Source: Thereva unica (taxonomy: Eukaryota > Arthropoda > Insecta > Diptera > Therevidae). From it: a stretch of DNA of 64,000 nt. The stretch covers positions 8,906,001 to 8,970,000 of the forward strand of contig OX465281.1 in NCBI GenBank assembly GCA_949987705.1, in the 5' to 3' direction. Below the pieces are notes generated by a model. The model searched no databases. It was not told the origin of the DNA and saw only the letters and a list, made by a program, of their open reading frames with translations. Both the position numbers and the translations under genes were made by a program. This document shows, in pieces, positions 54,441 to 64,000 of the stretch (the stretch's first letter is position 1; every line of letters starts with the position of its first letter).

Positions 54441-57214
54441 ATGATATCAGACCATATTGTCGCTATCGCAGGGCACACACATCCGTCTCAGGTTTCTCTA
54501 GGTACGGCGATAATCGTGAATCCCTACGTGAATCCCTACTCATTTAAGCTAATAGTAGAAACTTCTGTAACCTGTCGTTAGCTCCATGACCCATCGGAGG
54601 TTAGTATCTGCCTACTTTCTGGAGTCCAGTTCACGCGCCACCATAGTGGAATCCCACTATTTCTGGTGTTCCTTGCCGACATATTTCTTAATGTGGTTTG
54701 TTTATCGGTACCACCAGTCAATGGGAGAGAATAGTTCCAGATCCCAAAATCTCGAAGTTGTATCCCCAGGCTTTCGATTGTCTCGTTCGCGTACTTGTGT
54801 GCTCTTTAACCCACGGTAGCGTCATATTATTTGGAAATGCACTCCTATTTTGTTTATTTTTTAACTAGCTCCAAAGGCAGTAATGCATGGATCTCTGTCC
54901 ACGCTAAGTTAAAACACTCTGCGGAGACTCCCGCGCACGCTCTGTCACGAGTCATGAACGCGTCCCTGAAAATATATGTATATCTTCCCGTTAGCGAAAA
55001 TATTTATCCATTTAAGGAATCATCCATTACCTAAAAGGTAATATCGGTCGAATATCTCCATTTTTGGCGTATGTTTTACTGGTTTCAAAAGGTTCCGAAG
55101 CGGCGAGGCTATTGCAGTCTTCATTATTTGAATTTATTGTAAAAGTTTTGGTTCCTGTCTAGGGTAAAATACAAATATAAAGAGCTTTTATGACGTCAAA
55201 GAAATTACCAGCTTTTGTGGAGCTTTTATTGAACGCTTTTTTTAATAACATACAACTTCTGTGTCTTGATTTCAAAATTGAACTGAGCTGCTTGTGCTGC
55301 ACTATGGTGGTCGGTTTATTTCTTGTATTATTTTACATATTATTTTACACCTGATTTTAAGGAAGCATTCACATTTTAGAAAGAGAATTAAAATTAAAGA
55401 AATAACCCGATCAGTAAAGCTATTGTGCACAATAATTGCATCTTTTAGAGTATGGAACTTAACAATTAATATCCAGAAGAGAGTCGCCCATTTTCTGCCT
55501 GCATAAAGCCGAGAAAACCTCTACATCATCATCCACAAGAATAAAGGAATATAATTAATAGTTTTTTTTTGCAATTCAGGGCAATTAAAAATTTCTTCCG
55601 TCTTGTCGCTAATCAGCTTCGTTCCATTATTAAAACTACGTCGACCAGAAAATTACCCCTTTCTGAAATTTACCGATAATTAAGAAATAAATTTTCCTTC
55701 TTCCTTCCAACTTGGTCCAACTTTTTCTTAAATTTCACACTCGAATTCCCCAGTATAACTGATGATGGTGTGACAATAGTGTCTGAGAAGAATTTCTAAT
55801 TAATCTTCCCTTTTAGAGGTAATCTTTTCGCACTTTATTCCGAAAAGTACCAAAACTAATCTCCATCCTCTGCCGTCTCCCCCCTCCCCATTCTGTATCC
55901 TAGACAAATGGAAATTTTTGCCAAGGAATTGATATGAAAATGAACACAAAAGAAGGACACAGCTCTCTCAAATGTAAAACGTCAAGGAAGTCTTATGTAA
56001 ATATCCACCCTTAGACAGCAAGAAAAGCTTAATCCTATCTCAAAAAGCGAGGGAGTGGATTAAGATTTTCATTAAGATTTGTTCAAATGATTTTCAAGGC
56101 TTATTCCCGGGCACCGGTTTTGTTCAGATAAAATTTTAGAATTTTATTTACTTAATACAAAAGGGAAAAACTGAGCATTTTTAAGAGGACGACGCCGATG
56201 CTAATACTACATTCATTTTCACGGATATCGTCACGAACTGGAATAATAAGGGAAAATATTTGTGATTTTGTACCTTTTTGCGGGGGGTGTGGGGTTAATC
56301 CTAAAAGTGAGGAGCAGGAGCAATAGAAAGTTTTCTTTGTTGACGGGAGGAAGCAGTTCAGGTAGGAGCTTAATACTGTTGAGAAGCATCTTAGGAGAGA
56401 TAAGTTAAATTACTATTTTCTTTGCGCAGAGCAAACTTTTTAAAAACTTCTCTTGTGCCATCTTGAGTTCTTCTATCATCGTTCTCATATTACTGTTCTT
56501 AAGTATTAATTGGACACTGGCTGAAGTTTTATATTTTTAAGATATTACTGCGAGGGTTAAGACACTAATGGGAAAACGAGTTATATTAATGTTGAATACT
56601 AGTGAAAATGCAAATACCAAAGATCGCAATACAAAATTCAATAAACTGCTGTAAGAAAACTGGATCATAGATCGGGTTCAAGTTTGGGATAGTAACAAAG
56701 TATATTTATACCAACTAAAGAAAAAAATGATTTTTAAAAAGTAACATACAAAGTAAAAAAAAATGGAACATAAAATGCCAGTCTACCGGATCATAACTAT
56801 ATAAAAAAGTGCGTAATAAAACGGTTGCTCTTCTACGAGAAGGCCAAGGCAAGGAGAGCCGAAGTGGAATTTGCGGGCCCCAGAGCACACCGAGCCCCAC
56901 TTTGCTGAACGCTTTTCTACCGACCAAAGGAAGACCGCCGCTTGAAGCCCGGGTAGCCAAGAAGCAGGCCTGGACAGCCGCCACTATGCCTCCAATTGAC
57001 CTCACCAGGTCCCATATACCCATAGGGGAGGCATTCCCACCATCCAGTGGAGCAGGGACTTCAGAAAAATAAAAGAAATAAGGGGGAGGGGAATTGCAAC
57101 TCCGCAACCTGGGGGAACCCTCCTACTATGACAACAAGCAGATCCAAACCACCGTCGTTCTACCCTAAGATTGGACTCACTGAAGCTTCAAGGCAAGGAC
57201 GGCTGGAGTGATAT
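54441..57214. other. non-coding, one GC-rich patch
   Basis: Mostly AT-rich. At 56805-57130 a GC-rich patch has open frames on both strands (87 codons plus, 130 codons minus), with proline-rich text on the plus strand (TRSHIPIGEAFPPSSGAG). I recognise neither, and it may be a retroelement gag or ORF1 scrap. Confidence 0.35.
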
Positions 57215-57394
57215 TGTGGAGTGGTCTGGCACACAAAATAGCAGGCATTGTTTTAAAAAAAGAAGCCAAGAAAGAAGGAATGCTATTTAGATGACACAAC
57301 TGGAAGCACGAAGGATCATACCATGGAGTGGACTCGAGCCCCAGTCCTCTGGGATGGTAGTCAAGTACCAAAAGACCTACCAAAACCTGCTAGA
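57215..57394 (-). mobile_element. tRNA-derived SINE, copy 3 (degraded)
   Basis: Minus strand: GGTAGGTCTTTTGGTACTTG, then ACTACCATCCCAGAGGACTG and a box B-like GGCTCGAGTCC (complement of 57330-57340), followed by ATGATCCTTCGTGCTTCC and CATTCCTTCTTTCTTGGCTTC. It aligns along head and body with the copies at 845 and 51796, but with more changes, so it is the oldest of the three. Confidence 0.75.
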
Positions 57395-59469
57395 ACGATC
57401 GGGAAAGATTGTTCCTTGAACGACTGAGAAAAAAAACCTTCTTAATCCCAGAGCGTTCTACTCGACCGTAGAGTATCAGAGGACGTTTATGTATCTAAAC
57501 TCTGGGCTAGTAATCCATTTTGTATAGCTGCCTCTCCTTCAACACATATATATGCAATATATGTAATAAACGATTAATTCTCAGAGATTTGTAGGACGGA
57601 ATTTTCAGGATTTCCTGAGGTTTAGCACAACGATCTCAAAAATAAAGATGAACCAAATGTATTCAATGCCAACCTAAATAGAAAACTGCTATCAAAAGCC
57701 TTGAAGATATCTAGAGTCACCGGTTAAGACTCACCAAATCGATGCATTGATGATTTTGGTAGTTAGCAAGGCACACGGTATGGGCTGAACATATGAAAGT
57801 TTCTGAATAAATTCCGGAGAAGTATGATAGAGTAAAGAGTTTGCGCAAAGGTTTAGCTAAAGATGAGGCGTACTTTTTATGGCAACTTGGACAGATTTAA
57901 GGGATTTATGAAACACCTACGGCACCGGTCCCACGGAGATGAAGTCCTTTGGGGCGAACGATGAAGGTGGTGGGAGAAAATTCTGTTGGGTTGACAGTAA
58001 AATTCGTTTTGAGTGTCATTACTAAAGACTAGAAATTAATTGTTAAATAGAAGTGTACTCTCGAACAAGCGGCTCCCTCCATTTTATACGATTTATGCAT
58101 TGTCTATTAAACCATTCTATGGGCCTCCGAGATACCTACCTACCGAATAAGTTGGTAGCAGGGGATCATGTAAAGCTGATTCTCTGTTTGTGAGCGACCA
58201 ACCGTCCAAAAGCCCCTTGAAATCTCGTAATGGCGATGGGCAAACATTTAATATACACATATACGGAAAGTGGTCTGTCAGAAAACACGATCGACGGTCG
58301 TCGCGGTCAACTGGGCTAATCGAGATCTGCAATGTACAATGCAATAGATTCGTTGATCGTGCATTAATTGTAGCCAAACTGAAGTCAGAAATTCTGCTTC
58401 TGTTATTGTAAATCATCAGTTCTGTCTTTTTCCGGCTAACAGATCAGCCAACAGTGCTTGGACCGGACTCAGAGCGACCCATTATGCCTGAGGATTCTGA
58501 AGGAGGCCATGGATATTGATGGGTTAAAAGCCGAGGAGAGGAGCGAGGAATCACTTTATGTTTTTAACTTTCTTTCACGAAATAGAGCAGCATACTTGAG
58601 CTCTCTTAATTTATTTTGTTCATAGTTCAATAGCTAAATTATTTGGTTGTTTTTTACTCTTTAAAACTTACGCGGTTTTATTATTAAATATATTCGTATT
58701 TGTTATTCATTTTCGGTAAGCACCAGGTTTAATGCTACCTGACACAGATTGGTAGCCGACCCATCTATTGACGTCAAACTAATAAGAGCACACCCTTCCT
58801 CACATCATGTTAAAATCTCATCTAGGCTATAATTACAAAGTTGAAGCGAAGTTGAAAATATGATTTACATAAATCTTATAAAGATCTTATAGACATTCTC
58901 TCGACAAGGCATCAACATGTTATTGAAGCCACCCTCATGTTAGACAACAGTCCCACGTGCACAAACAACGCGCAATCACGCCTTACGAGTAGTGACAGAG
59001 AGTGGAGCACATATGCGTGTGTCTTAAGTCATCTAACTTATCATCTCCGAAAATCTAAATAAATATTTTAATTTATCGATCTTCGGTCTTATTCCTCCCT
59101 AAGCCCAATTTTCATAGCCCCGAAAATTCTCTCTCGTAAATCCCTATAGACGCGTATCCGGGGCGCACATGTCCGCCCATGCTTATTATTAGATATCACT
59201 ACAATTATGCAAATAATTTTTTAATGTGTTAACAACAATATTCCCTCCCGACTGTATTTTTAGCCCTTCTGCTACCAATTTCGGAACGCATCTTTCACGT
59301 ATTTTTTTTTTTTTTTTTTGGTTTTGGTAAGTCTCAATGAACACGTCCTATTCGGTTTGTAAATCCTCAAAGTTTATGTTATGAGTGTGTGTGAGTGGGT
59401 GTGTGTGGCTAAAAGTTTACTGCCCAATCAAGTGTGAGCGTGATGCAAGGATTAAGAAATTTTCGTGAG
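57395..59469. other. non-coding, nothing certain
   Basis: At 58117-58416 both strands are open for about 75-100 codons. The plus-strand text LIEICNVQCNRFVDRALIVA faintly resembles the start of a LINE endonuclease, but I cannot support it. GT-rich simple sequence lies at 59386-59408. Confidence 0.35.
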
Positions 59470-59579
59470 TATAAAAGTGAGTTGAGTTTTATGTAAGAAA
59501 TCATATTGGCTAGTGTCGTGTTAGATAGTACACTTCACTCTCGTGAACTATTCAGAAACAAAAAGCAGAACAAGTAAGT
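59470..59579 (+). promoter_or_regulatory. candidate core promoter, leader exon and splice donor
   Basis: TATAAAAG (59470-59477) is followed about 31 bp later by an initiator-like TCATAT (A at 59503), the spacing of insect TATA promoters. A leader of about 71 nt without an ATG then reaches CAA|GTAAGT with the donor at 59574. A GT/GAGTG-rich tract precedes it. Any coding exon would lie beyond the next repeats or outside the window. This is pattern-based only. Confidence 0.3.
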
Positions 59580-60444
59580 TTGTGAGGTGTTGTGTTGATA
59601 TGGTTTGAGATTGTTTAAAGTGTTGTGTTAGGTGTGAGTGGTGCAATTGTAATATAGTTTCAAAGTTTATATCGTGTTTCGGAGAGTTGAAGTTGAACAG
59701 CTGTAGTTTACGTACTAAAGAAAAATTTTCTAAAAAGTATTTTGATATAGAAAACTGCAAGACAACAAATCGAAACCAAATTACAAAGGTGTAATTCACC
59801 TCATGTGTTTTTCGGACAAAGGGCTGAATTAGTTCTACTACACCATTTTGGTAGTAGCTTTATCAGTTCGTAACTCTTCTCTATAGTTACCATCCATATA
59901 GTCGATGGTTTGCCGCAATCTGCTTGAGGCTTTACGAAATCCATGACTGTTTTCATTATATGATCGTGTCTGCGAACACTAACAGTATTCATTTCCAACT
60001 TTATTCTGAAGAGTAAGTAATTTTAACTTTGCATTTCTGGTGCATGGATCTTGTATTAATCAGATTTACCTATGGTCCAACAAGTTTGGCCAGCTTGATA
60101 CTTCTTGTAGAGTTTGTGCTCTTATAAATATGTTCTCAGCATATAAACGTGTGTTGGTTGTATAAGGTTTGGAACAATTGAGTTCGTAACGATGCTAAAA
60201 GATAGTAGGCTAAGTACAGAACCTTTATGTACCCCAAGCTTAAATGCAAATTCTGCAGCAACCCAATGTGGAGATTGTCGATATAGTTAAGTTAAGCCAT
60301 ATAAGATTCCATTAGAATTTGGATGGTATGTGCGTATCGTACCAATTCCATTGGTGAGTCCACTTTGATTAGAAATCATTCCTGTAAATTTAGTCTTCTG
60401 ACGATCACCATTACTTGCATATTCAGCATCGGCTATCCTTATTT
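59580..60444 (-). pseudogene. weak LINE RT relic
   Basis: At about 60160-60230 the minus strand reads GVHKGSVLSLLSFSIV, a recognisable form of the RT motif G.hqGS.LSP.LF. Minus-strand text near 59900-60000 (VRRHDHIMKTVMDFVKPQA) may be LINE too. No other support. Confidence 0.4.
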
Positions 60445-60841
60445 GGCTGGTCGTCCACTGGAAGCGTATTCGAGCGGCTACGCTCTTCGGCTACATGAGC
60501 GGCTATAGGCGGCTACAAGCGGCTCTGAGATATGCGGCTACACGCTACAGGGGTCGTCCACTGCAAGCTTTTCATGCTGCTCAATTTGATGTGAATTTGA
60601 CATAATAATTTTGTGATTTGAAGAAAATTATATTATATATAATATATAGGTATTTATATATATAATTTGGATTCGCGCGGCACGCTCGAATACGCCTATA
60701 GCCGCCCGCTCAAAGTCGCTTGCAGTGGACGATGTTTGTATGTAATTCTTTATGTTGGATCTATCGCGCATAGCCGCGTGTAGCCGCTCATGCAGCCGAA
60801 GCGCGTAGCCGCTCGAATACGCTTCCAGTGGACGACCAGCC
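60445..60841. mobile_element. 397-bp foldback element with GCGGCTA repeats
   Basis: Inverted ends of about 60 bp: GGCTGGTCGTCCACTGGAAG at the left, its reverse complement at the right, extending through GCGTATTCGAGCGGCTACGC. TTATTT directly flanks both ends (60439-60444, 60842-60847); CCTTATTT also occurs at both junctions. A second inner inverted pair (GTCGTCCACTGCAAGC / GCTTGCAGTGGACGA) lies at about 60553 and 60713. The inside repeats GCGGCTA many times. No coding capacity. The superfamily is uncertain. Confidence 0.85.
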
Positions 60842-60955
60842 TTATTTCAGAACTATTTCGCTCAGTATAAAGTTAAAAAGAGATTTAACCCTTAATAAAG
60901 CCTTAAAGCTTTTGATCATCTTTCGTCCTTAGTACACGCGAACTAAGTTTCTGGA

Positions 60956-61495
60956 TAAAAAATAAATGGTTAAAAAAAATTTTTTAAAAAAATTCTTTTA
61001 ATTAACTAAAAAATGTACTGAAAAGTAACAAATAAAAAACATATAAAAGAAAGCATGAAATTTAAATTTTAATGAAAAAGTTAAATAAAAGAATGGCGCA
61101 TTTTTCATCAAAAATTGAAAATATAACTGTAAATCGCGTGAGATTTACAATAACCCTCAATTTTTTGCTTTGTTAATTTCAAATTCACATTTTTTTTATA
61201 AAATCATCTTTTTTAATTTTGTTTTATTTTTCAATATATTTAAGATTTTATGTATTAATTTATAAGGCGTAGTAAAACAATTAATTTAAACTTGTTGTTT
61301 TGCTCAATTCACTTTGAAGAAAATTCTAACAAAATTTTTTGATGAAAAATGCGCCATTCTTTTAATTAACTTTTTCATTAAAATTGAAATTTCACGCTTT
61401 CTTTTAAATATTTTTTATTTTTTACTTTTCAGTACATTTTTTAGTTAATTAAAAGAATTTTTTTAAAAAATTTTTTTTAACCATTTATTTTATTT
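60956..61495. mobile_element. 540-bp AT-rich foldback element
   Basis: Arms of about 160 bp (60956-61117 and 61330-61495) are reverse complements with few differences. Both contain AAAAGAATGGCGCATTTTTC and AATTAACTAAAAAATGTACT (or complements), around a loop of about 210 bp. No coding potential. Confidence 0.85.
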
Positions 61496-62210
61496 TCTAC
61501 TTTTTAGTTTATTATATGTATTTCGCCATTTTATGATGGCAATTCTATTAGATTTAAAATTACGTCACACAGTTTACTGTATTCATTTGATACCCATGTC
61601 GTGGGCTCGGTGGAACATAATTGCAAAAACGGCCGCCATCTCGGAACCGTCTTCTTGATTTTTTTACAAAAAGGTCAGACTGCATTTAGTACTTATACAT
61701 GATGAGTTGAACTCAAGTTGAACCCAAGTCTAATTACATGTAAACGGGAGTCGAGTTGGGTTAAGGTTGACTGAACTCGACTCAGCTCTGCTACCTGGGT
61801 TGAGTTGAAATTATGCATACGGACATGAGTTCAGTATTTGAGTAGTTGAATTGAGTTGACAGCAGCATCTCTGTGTTTGTTTGTGATTTTTTGTAACGTG
61901 TATTGCTTCTTTATTTTCAATTCACCCTTACCTCAACTATTCATCTCATCATTCATACACATTAATTATCACCCGAACTACGAGTGTGTGCAAAATTGGA
62001 AGTTGATCGGTTATATTTTCTACTTTTTAGTCTATTATAAGCTTTCCGCAATTTAGTGTTAGCCGCCATTTTGAATTTGGAATGACGCCACATAGCTAAT
62101 TGTGTTCTACCTGTCATATCCTTTCATTTGATACCCATGCCAGAGGGCCGCGGAGCACAATTTCAAAAATCGGCCGCCATTTTGGAACCTCCATCTTGAT
62201 ATTTTTTCAA
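61496..62210. repeat. direct repeat pair, TTGATACCCATG family
   Basis: TTTTCTACTTTTTAGT and a following block of about 180 bp occur at about 61492-61680 and 62015-62210. Both end with TTTGATACCCATG, then CAAAAA(C/T)CGGCCGCCAT and TCTTGATTTTTTTAC-like sequence. A third partial copy is at about 3836. Between the two lie GAGTTGA/TCAACTC-rich sequences (61700-61860) like those at 34120-34480. Confidence 0.7.
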
Positions 62211-62739
62211 AATGGCCAGATTGCATTGTCATCCAAACTAAACGTATATGCAAAATTTCAGCTCTATCCGAAACCGGGAAGTGGGTCAAATTTAACTTCA
62301 AAGATTTGATCAGTCAGGATTGAAGTTAACTAAAAGAATTTAAAAAAGTTCTGCTTCTTGTTTGCTGAAAACACTTTACATGGGCAGCATTCAAGCGAAG
62401 GAGTTTTTCTGTTCCTATGCGTGATGTTATGTTTGTTTGTTACTCTTTCAGAGTTTTTTTTTTTTTTTTCAAATAGAATTTTTTCTTCACTTAACAAAGG
62501 TCAAACTACAAATTTCTTAGTTGTGCGAGTGCAATTTTCCCGTACTTTCAGGCCAATAAAAGAAGCATAAAGGCCATAAGGCTTTTTCTTCAGAAGTATG
62601 CTTCCCTAAAGGAGTTCTAGTAGTATTTAATCAAATCTAGATGTTAGTTTCATGTAATTTAAGACTGATTTAACTAAGTTTAATATTTTTATGTCCAAGA
62701 TATGACAGACTGCAGTATTTCATAAGTGCCTTTCATAAT
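62211..62739. other. non-coding, nothing recognised
   Basis: AT-rich with a T run at 62457-62470. No motif. Confidence 0.4.
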
Positions 62740-62960
62740 CATGGAGCTACTGCCCTCTGGGAGCCTTTTCCTCCTCAAGAATCTTCTTCTAACGTTCTTG
62801 GTCTTGGGTCTTACTCTTCCAGTTAGTAATCCGAATTGTGCATAAGTCGATTTCTATGTCGTCTTCATATCTCCTCATAGGTCTCCCTAGTAGCCTTCTT
62901 TCCACATTCAGGCTTTTGCCTTATGTTAAACGTGTTCCACTAGACTTTTTGATGTACGAG
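62740..62960 (-). pseudogene. LINE C-terminal fragment
   Basis: Minus strand: VERRLLGRPMRRYEDDIEID, then NWKSKTQDQERLEEDS. This is the GRP..RWEDDI..D and NW...AQDR..W tail of LINEs lacking RNase H, comparable to the fragment near 11160-11290. It has no neighbouring RT. Confidence 0.65.
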
Positions 62961-64000
62961 TATTTGTTATGCCCCATTTGGAAAAATAATGGACTAACAT
63001 CTAATCCATCGTTACTCAACCTGCGACCTCCGAAAATCCAAAAAATGAAGTAAAATATCCTGCGACCCTCTCACTATATTGTTTAAAAGATAAAAATCCA
63101 AGCATTTGGAGCGATTTTCTCGGTAAGAAACCCAAAATTGAATCTGAGAGAGAGGACAGTAAATCAAAAATGTGTAATCGGGTTCCATCTTCTTCCGTTA
63201 AATCAGTCGTAAAATTGAGTTATGAAGATCGATCACACACATATCCGTGGTCAAACGCCACCGTAGCTTTCCGTGTCAGTGGCTTCCGTGATGAATTTTT
63301 CACTGACATTCACACAGCCGCCTTTTCCGTATCAACGCATTGCTCTTGAACGAGGAGGAAAAGTATAAAAAGAGAGTAGTGGAAAGAGGCTTCGTAATTT
63401 TATATAGAGGAAATCTGCTCCAACACCATTGAACTTGGAGTAAACAGAAACATTTTTTTTTCTTAGATTGCATCTAGTTCTGCCTAGGATGCTCAGTTGG
63501 GGCTTTTTTATAGGAAGGAAGATTTTGAAGGATACTTAAGGAACCGATGGCAAACAATGTCTGACTAGTTCGATAAATACAGAGTTTTATAACTGTTGTT
63601 AAATGCAATACAAATCTTTGACCATTATTAAATGCAAGTTCCCTGTGAAGACAGCTAAGAAGAGGTCTTTGAGATAAAATGTTTGTCGAAAGTATCTTAG
63701 CCAAATTTCAGAAGAACCTAAACTTGCATCACGATAAAAAAACAATTCATTTAGTACTCACGAATTATCATCGAACTACTGCTTCGCTCGGCCTGTCCCT
63801 TAGTTAAAATTCGAACACGTCCTGACTTTGTGGTATTTAGCGACTATTTTCACCTAGATTGTATTAAACCCGCATCTAAGAATCAAAAATGTTAAAAGAA
63901 TTATTAAAGTAGTTAAATTTCTTTAGGAAACAATTCCTGAACCATTTTCAAAAGTCTGGGACTATATATACTCGTAGTAAGGGTTCAGCAGATAGAAAGC
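62961..64000. other. right edge, no gene supported
   Basis: A TATAAAAAG word lies at about 63365, without a convincing initiator or exon. The minus frame at 63474-63704 has no known motif. Confidence 0.4.

Noticed and set aside
56715..57107. 130-codon minus-strand ORF
   Set aside because: A GC-rich patch open on both strands without a known motif; too little to call a gene.
58117..58416. start of a LINE endonuclease
   Set aside because: The resemblance of IEICNVQCNRFVDRALIVA to an endonuclease N-terminus is faint and no later motif follows.
63360..63420. second TATA promoter (TATAAAAAG)
   Set aside because: No initiator, exon or splice donor in sensible spacing.

Overview
This is eukaryotic, insect-type DNA. 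It is AT-rich, has no operons, and carries four intronless chemosensory ionotropic receptor (IR) genes in a sea of degraded insect-type transposons (LINEs, mariner, Harbinger, and hAT-, Transib- and piggyBac-like elements, MITEs, tRNA- and 5S-derived repeats). A fly or near relative with a large repeat-rich genome fits best. I cannot name a species from the sequence alone.

The left half (1-31 kb) is a tandem array of four plus-strand divergent IR genes at 4466-6220, 13129-14919, 24366-26132 and 29002-30771. Each encodes a protein of 584-596 residues with a signal peptide, a split ligand-binding domain and three membrane segments. The duplicated unit is larger than the gene. About 100-400 bp upstream and up to about 350 bp downstream are recognisably shared. 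In all four copies a short upstream ORF overlaps the receptor start codon in another frame.

The spacers were expanded by transposons. A 3.1-kb LINE with an intact 936-codon endonuclease/reverse transcriptase ORF lies between receptors 1 and 2. A 3.2-kb PIF/Harbinger element sits in the 3' end of receptor 2, supplies its last 19 codons and stop, and carries two opposite-strand genes whose exons lie inside each other's introns. Between receptors 2 and 3 is a four-level nest: a hAT-like insertion (8-bp target duplication, confirmed against the paralogous spacer) holding a LINE, which holds a TTAA-flanked inverted-repeat element (itself holding another LINE fragment) and a TA-flanked MITE.

From 31 to 38 kb come three LINE fragments and another nest: a TA-flanked element (33752-38057) enclosing a 3265-bp Transib-like element. 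The latter has identical 35-bp termini starting CACAGTG (the V(D)J recombination heptamer) and a CGACG target duplication. Inside it are a roughly 121-bp minisatellite, a LINE RNase H relic and a MITE.

From 38 to 64 kb I see no convincing protein gene. This part holds scattered MITEs, two 5S rRNA-derived repeats, two further copies of the tRNA-derived SINE family first met at position 845, LINE 3' ends, foldback elements, GC-richer unique stretches (about 42.8-44.3 and 47.5-48.8 kb) that could be regulatory, and one TATA/initiator/splice-donor arrangement near 59.5 kb that could be a promoter with a leader exon.
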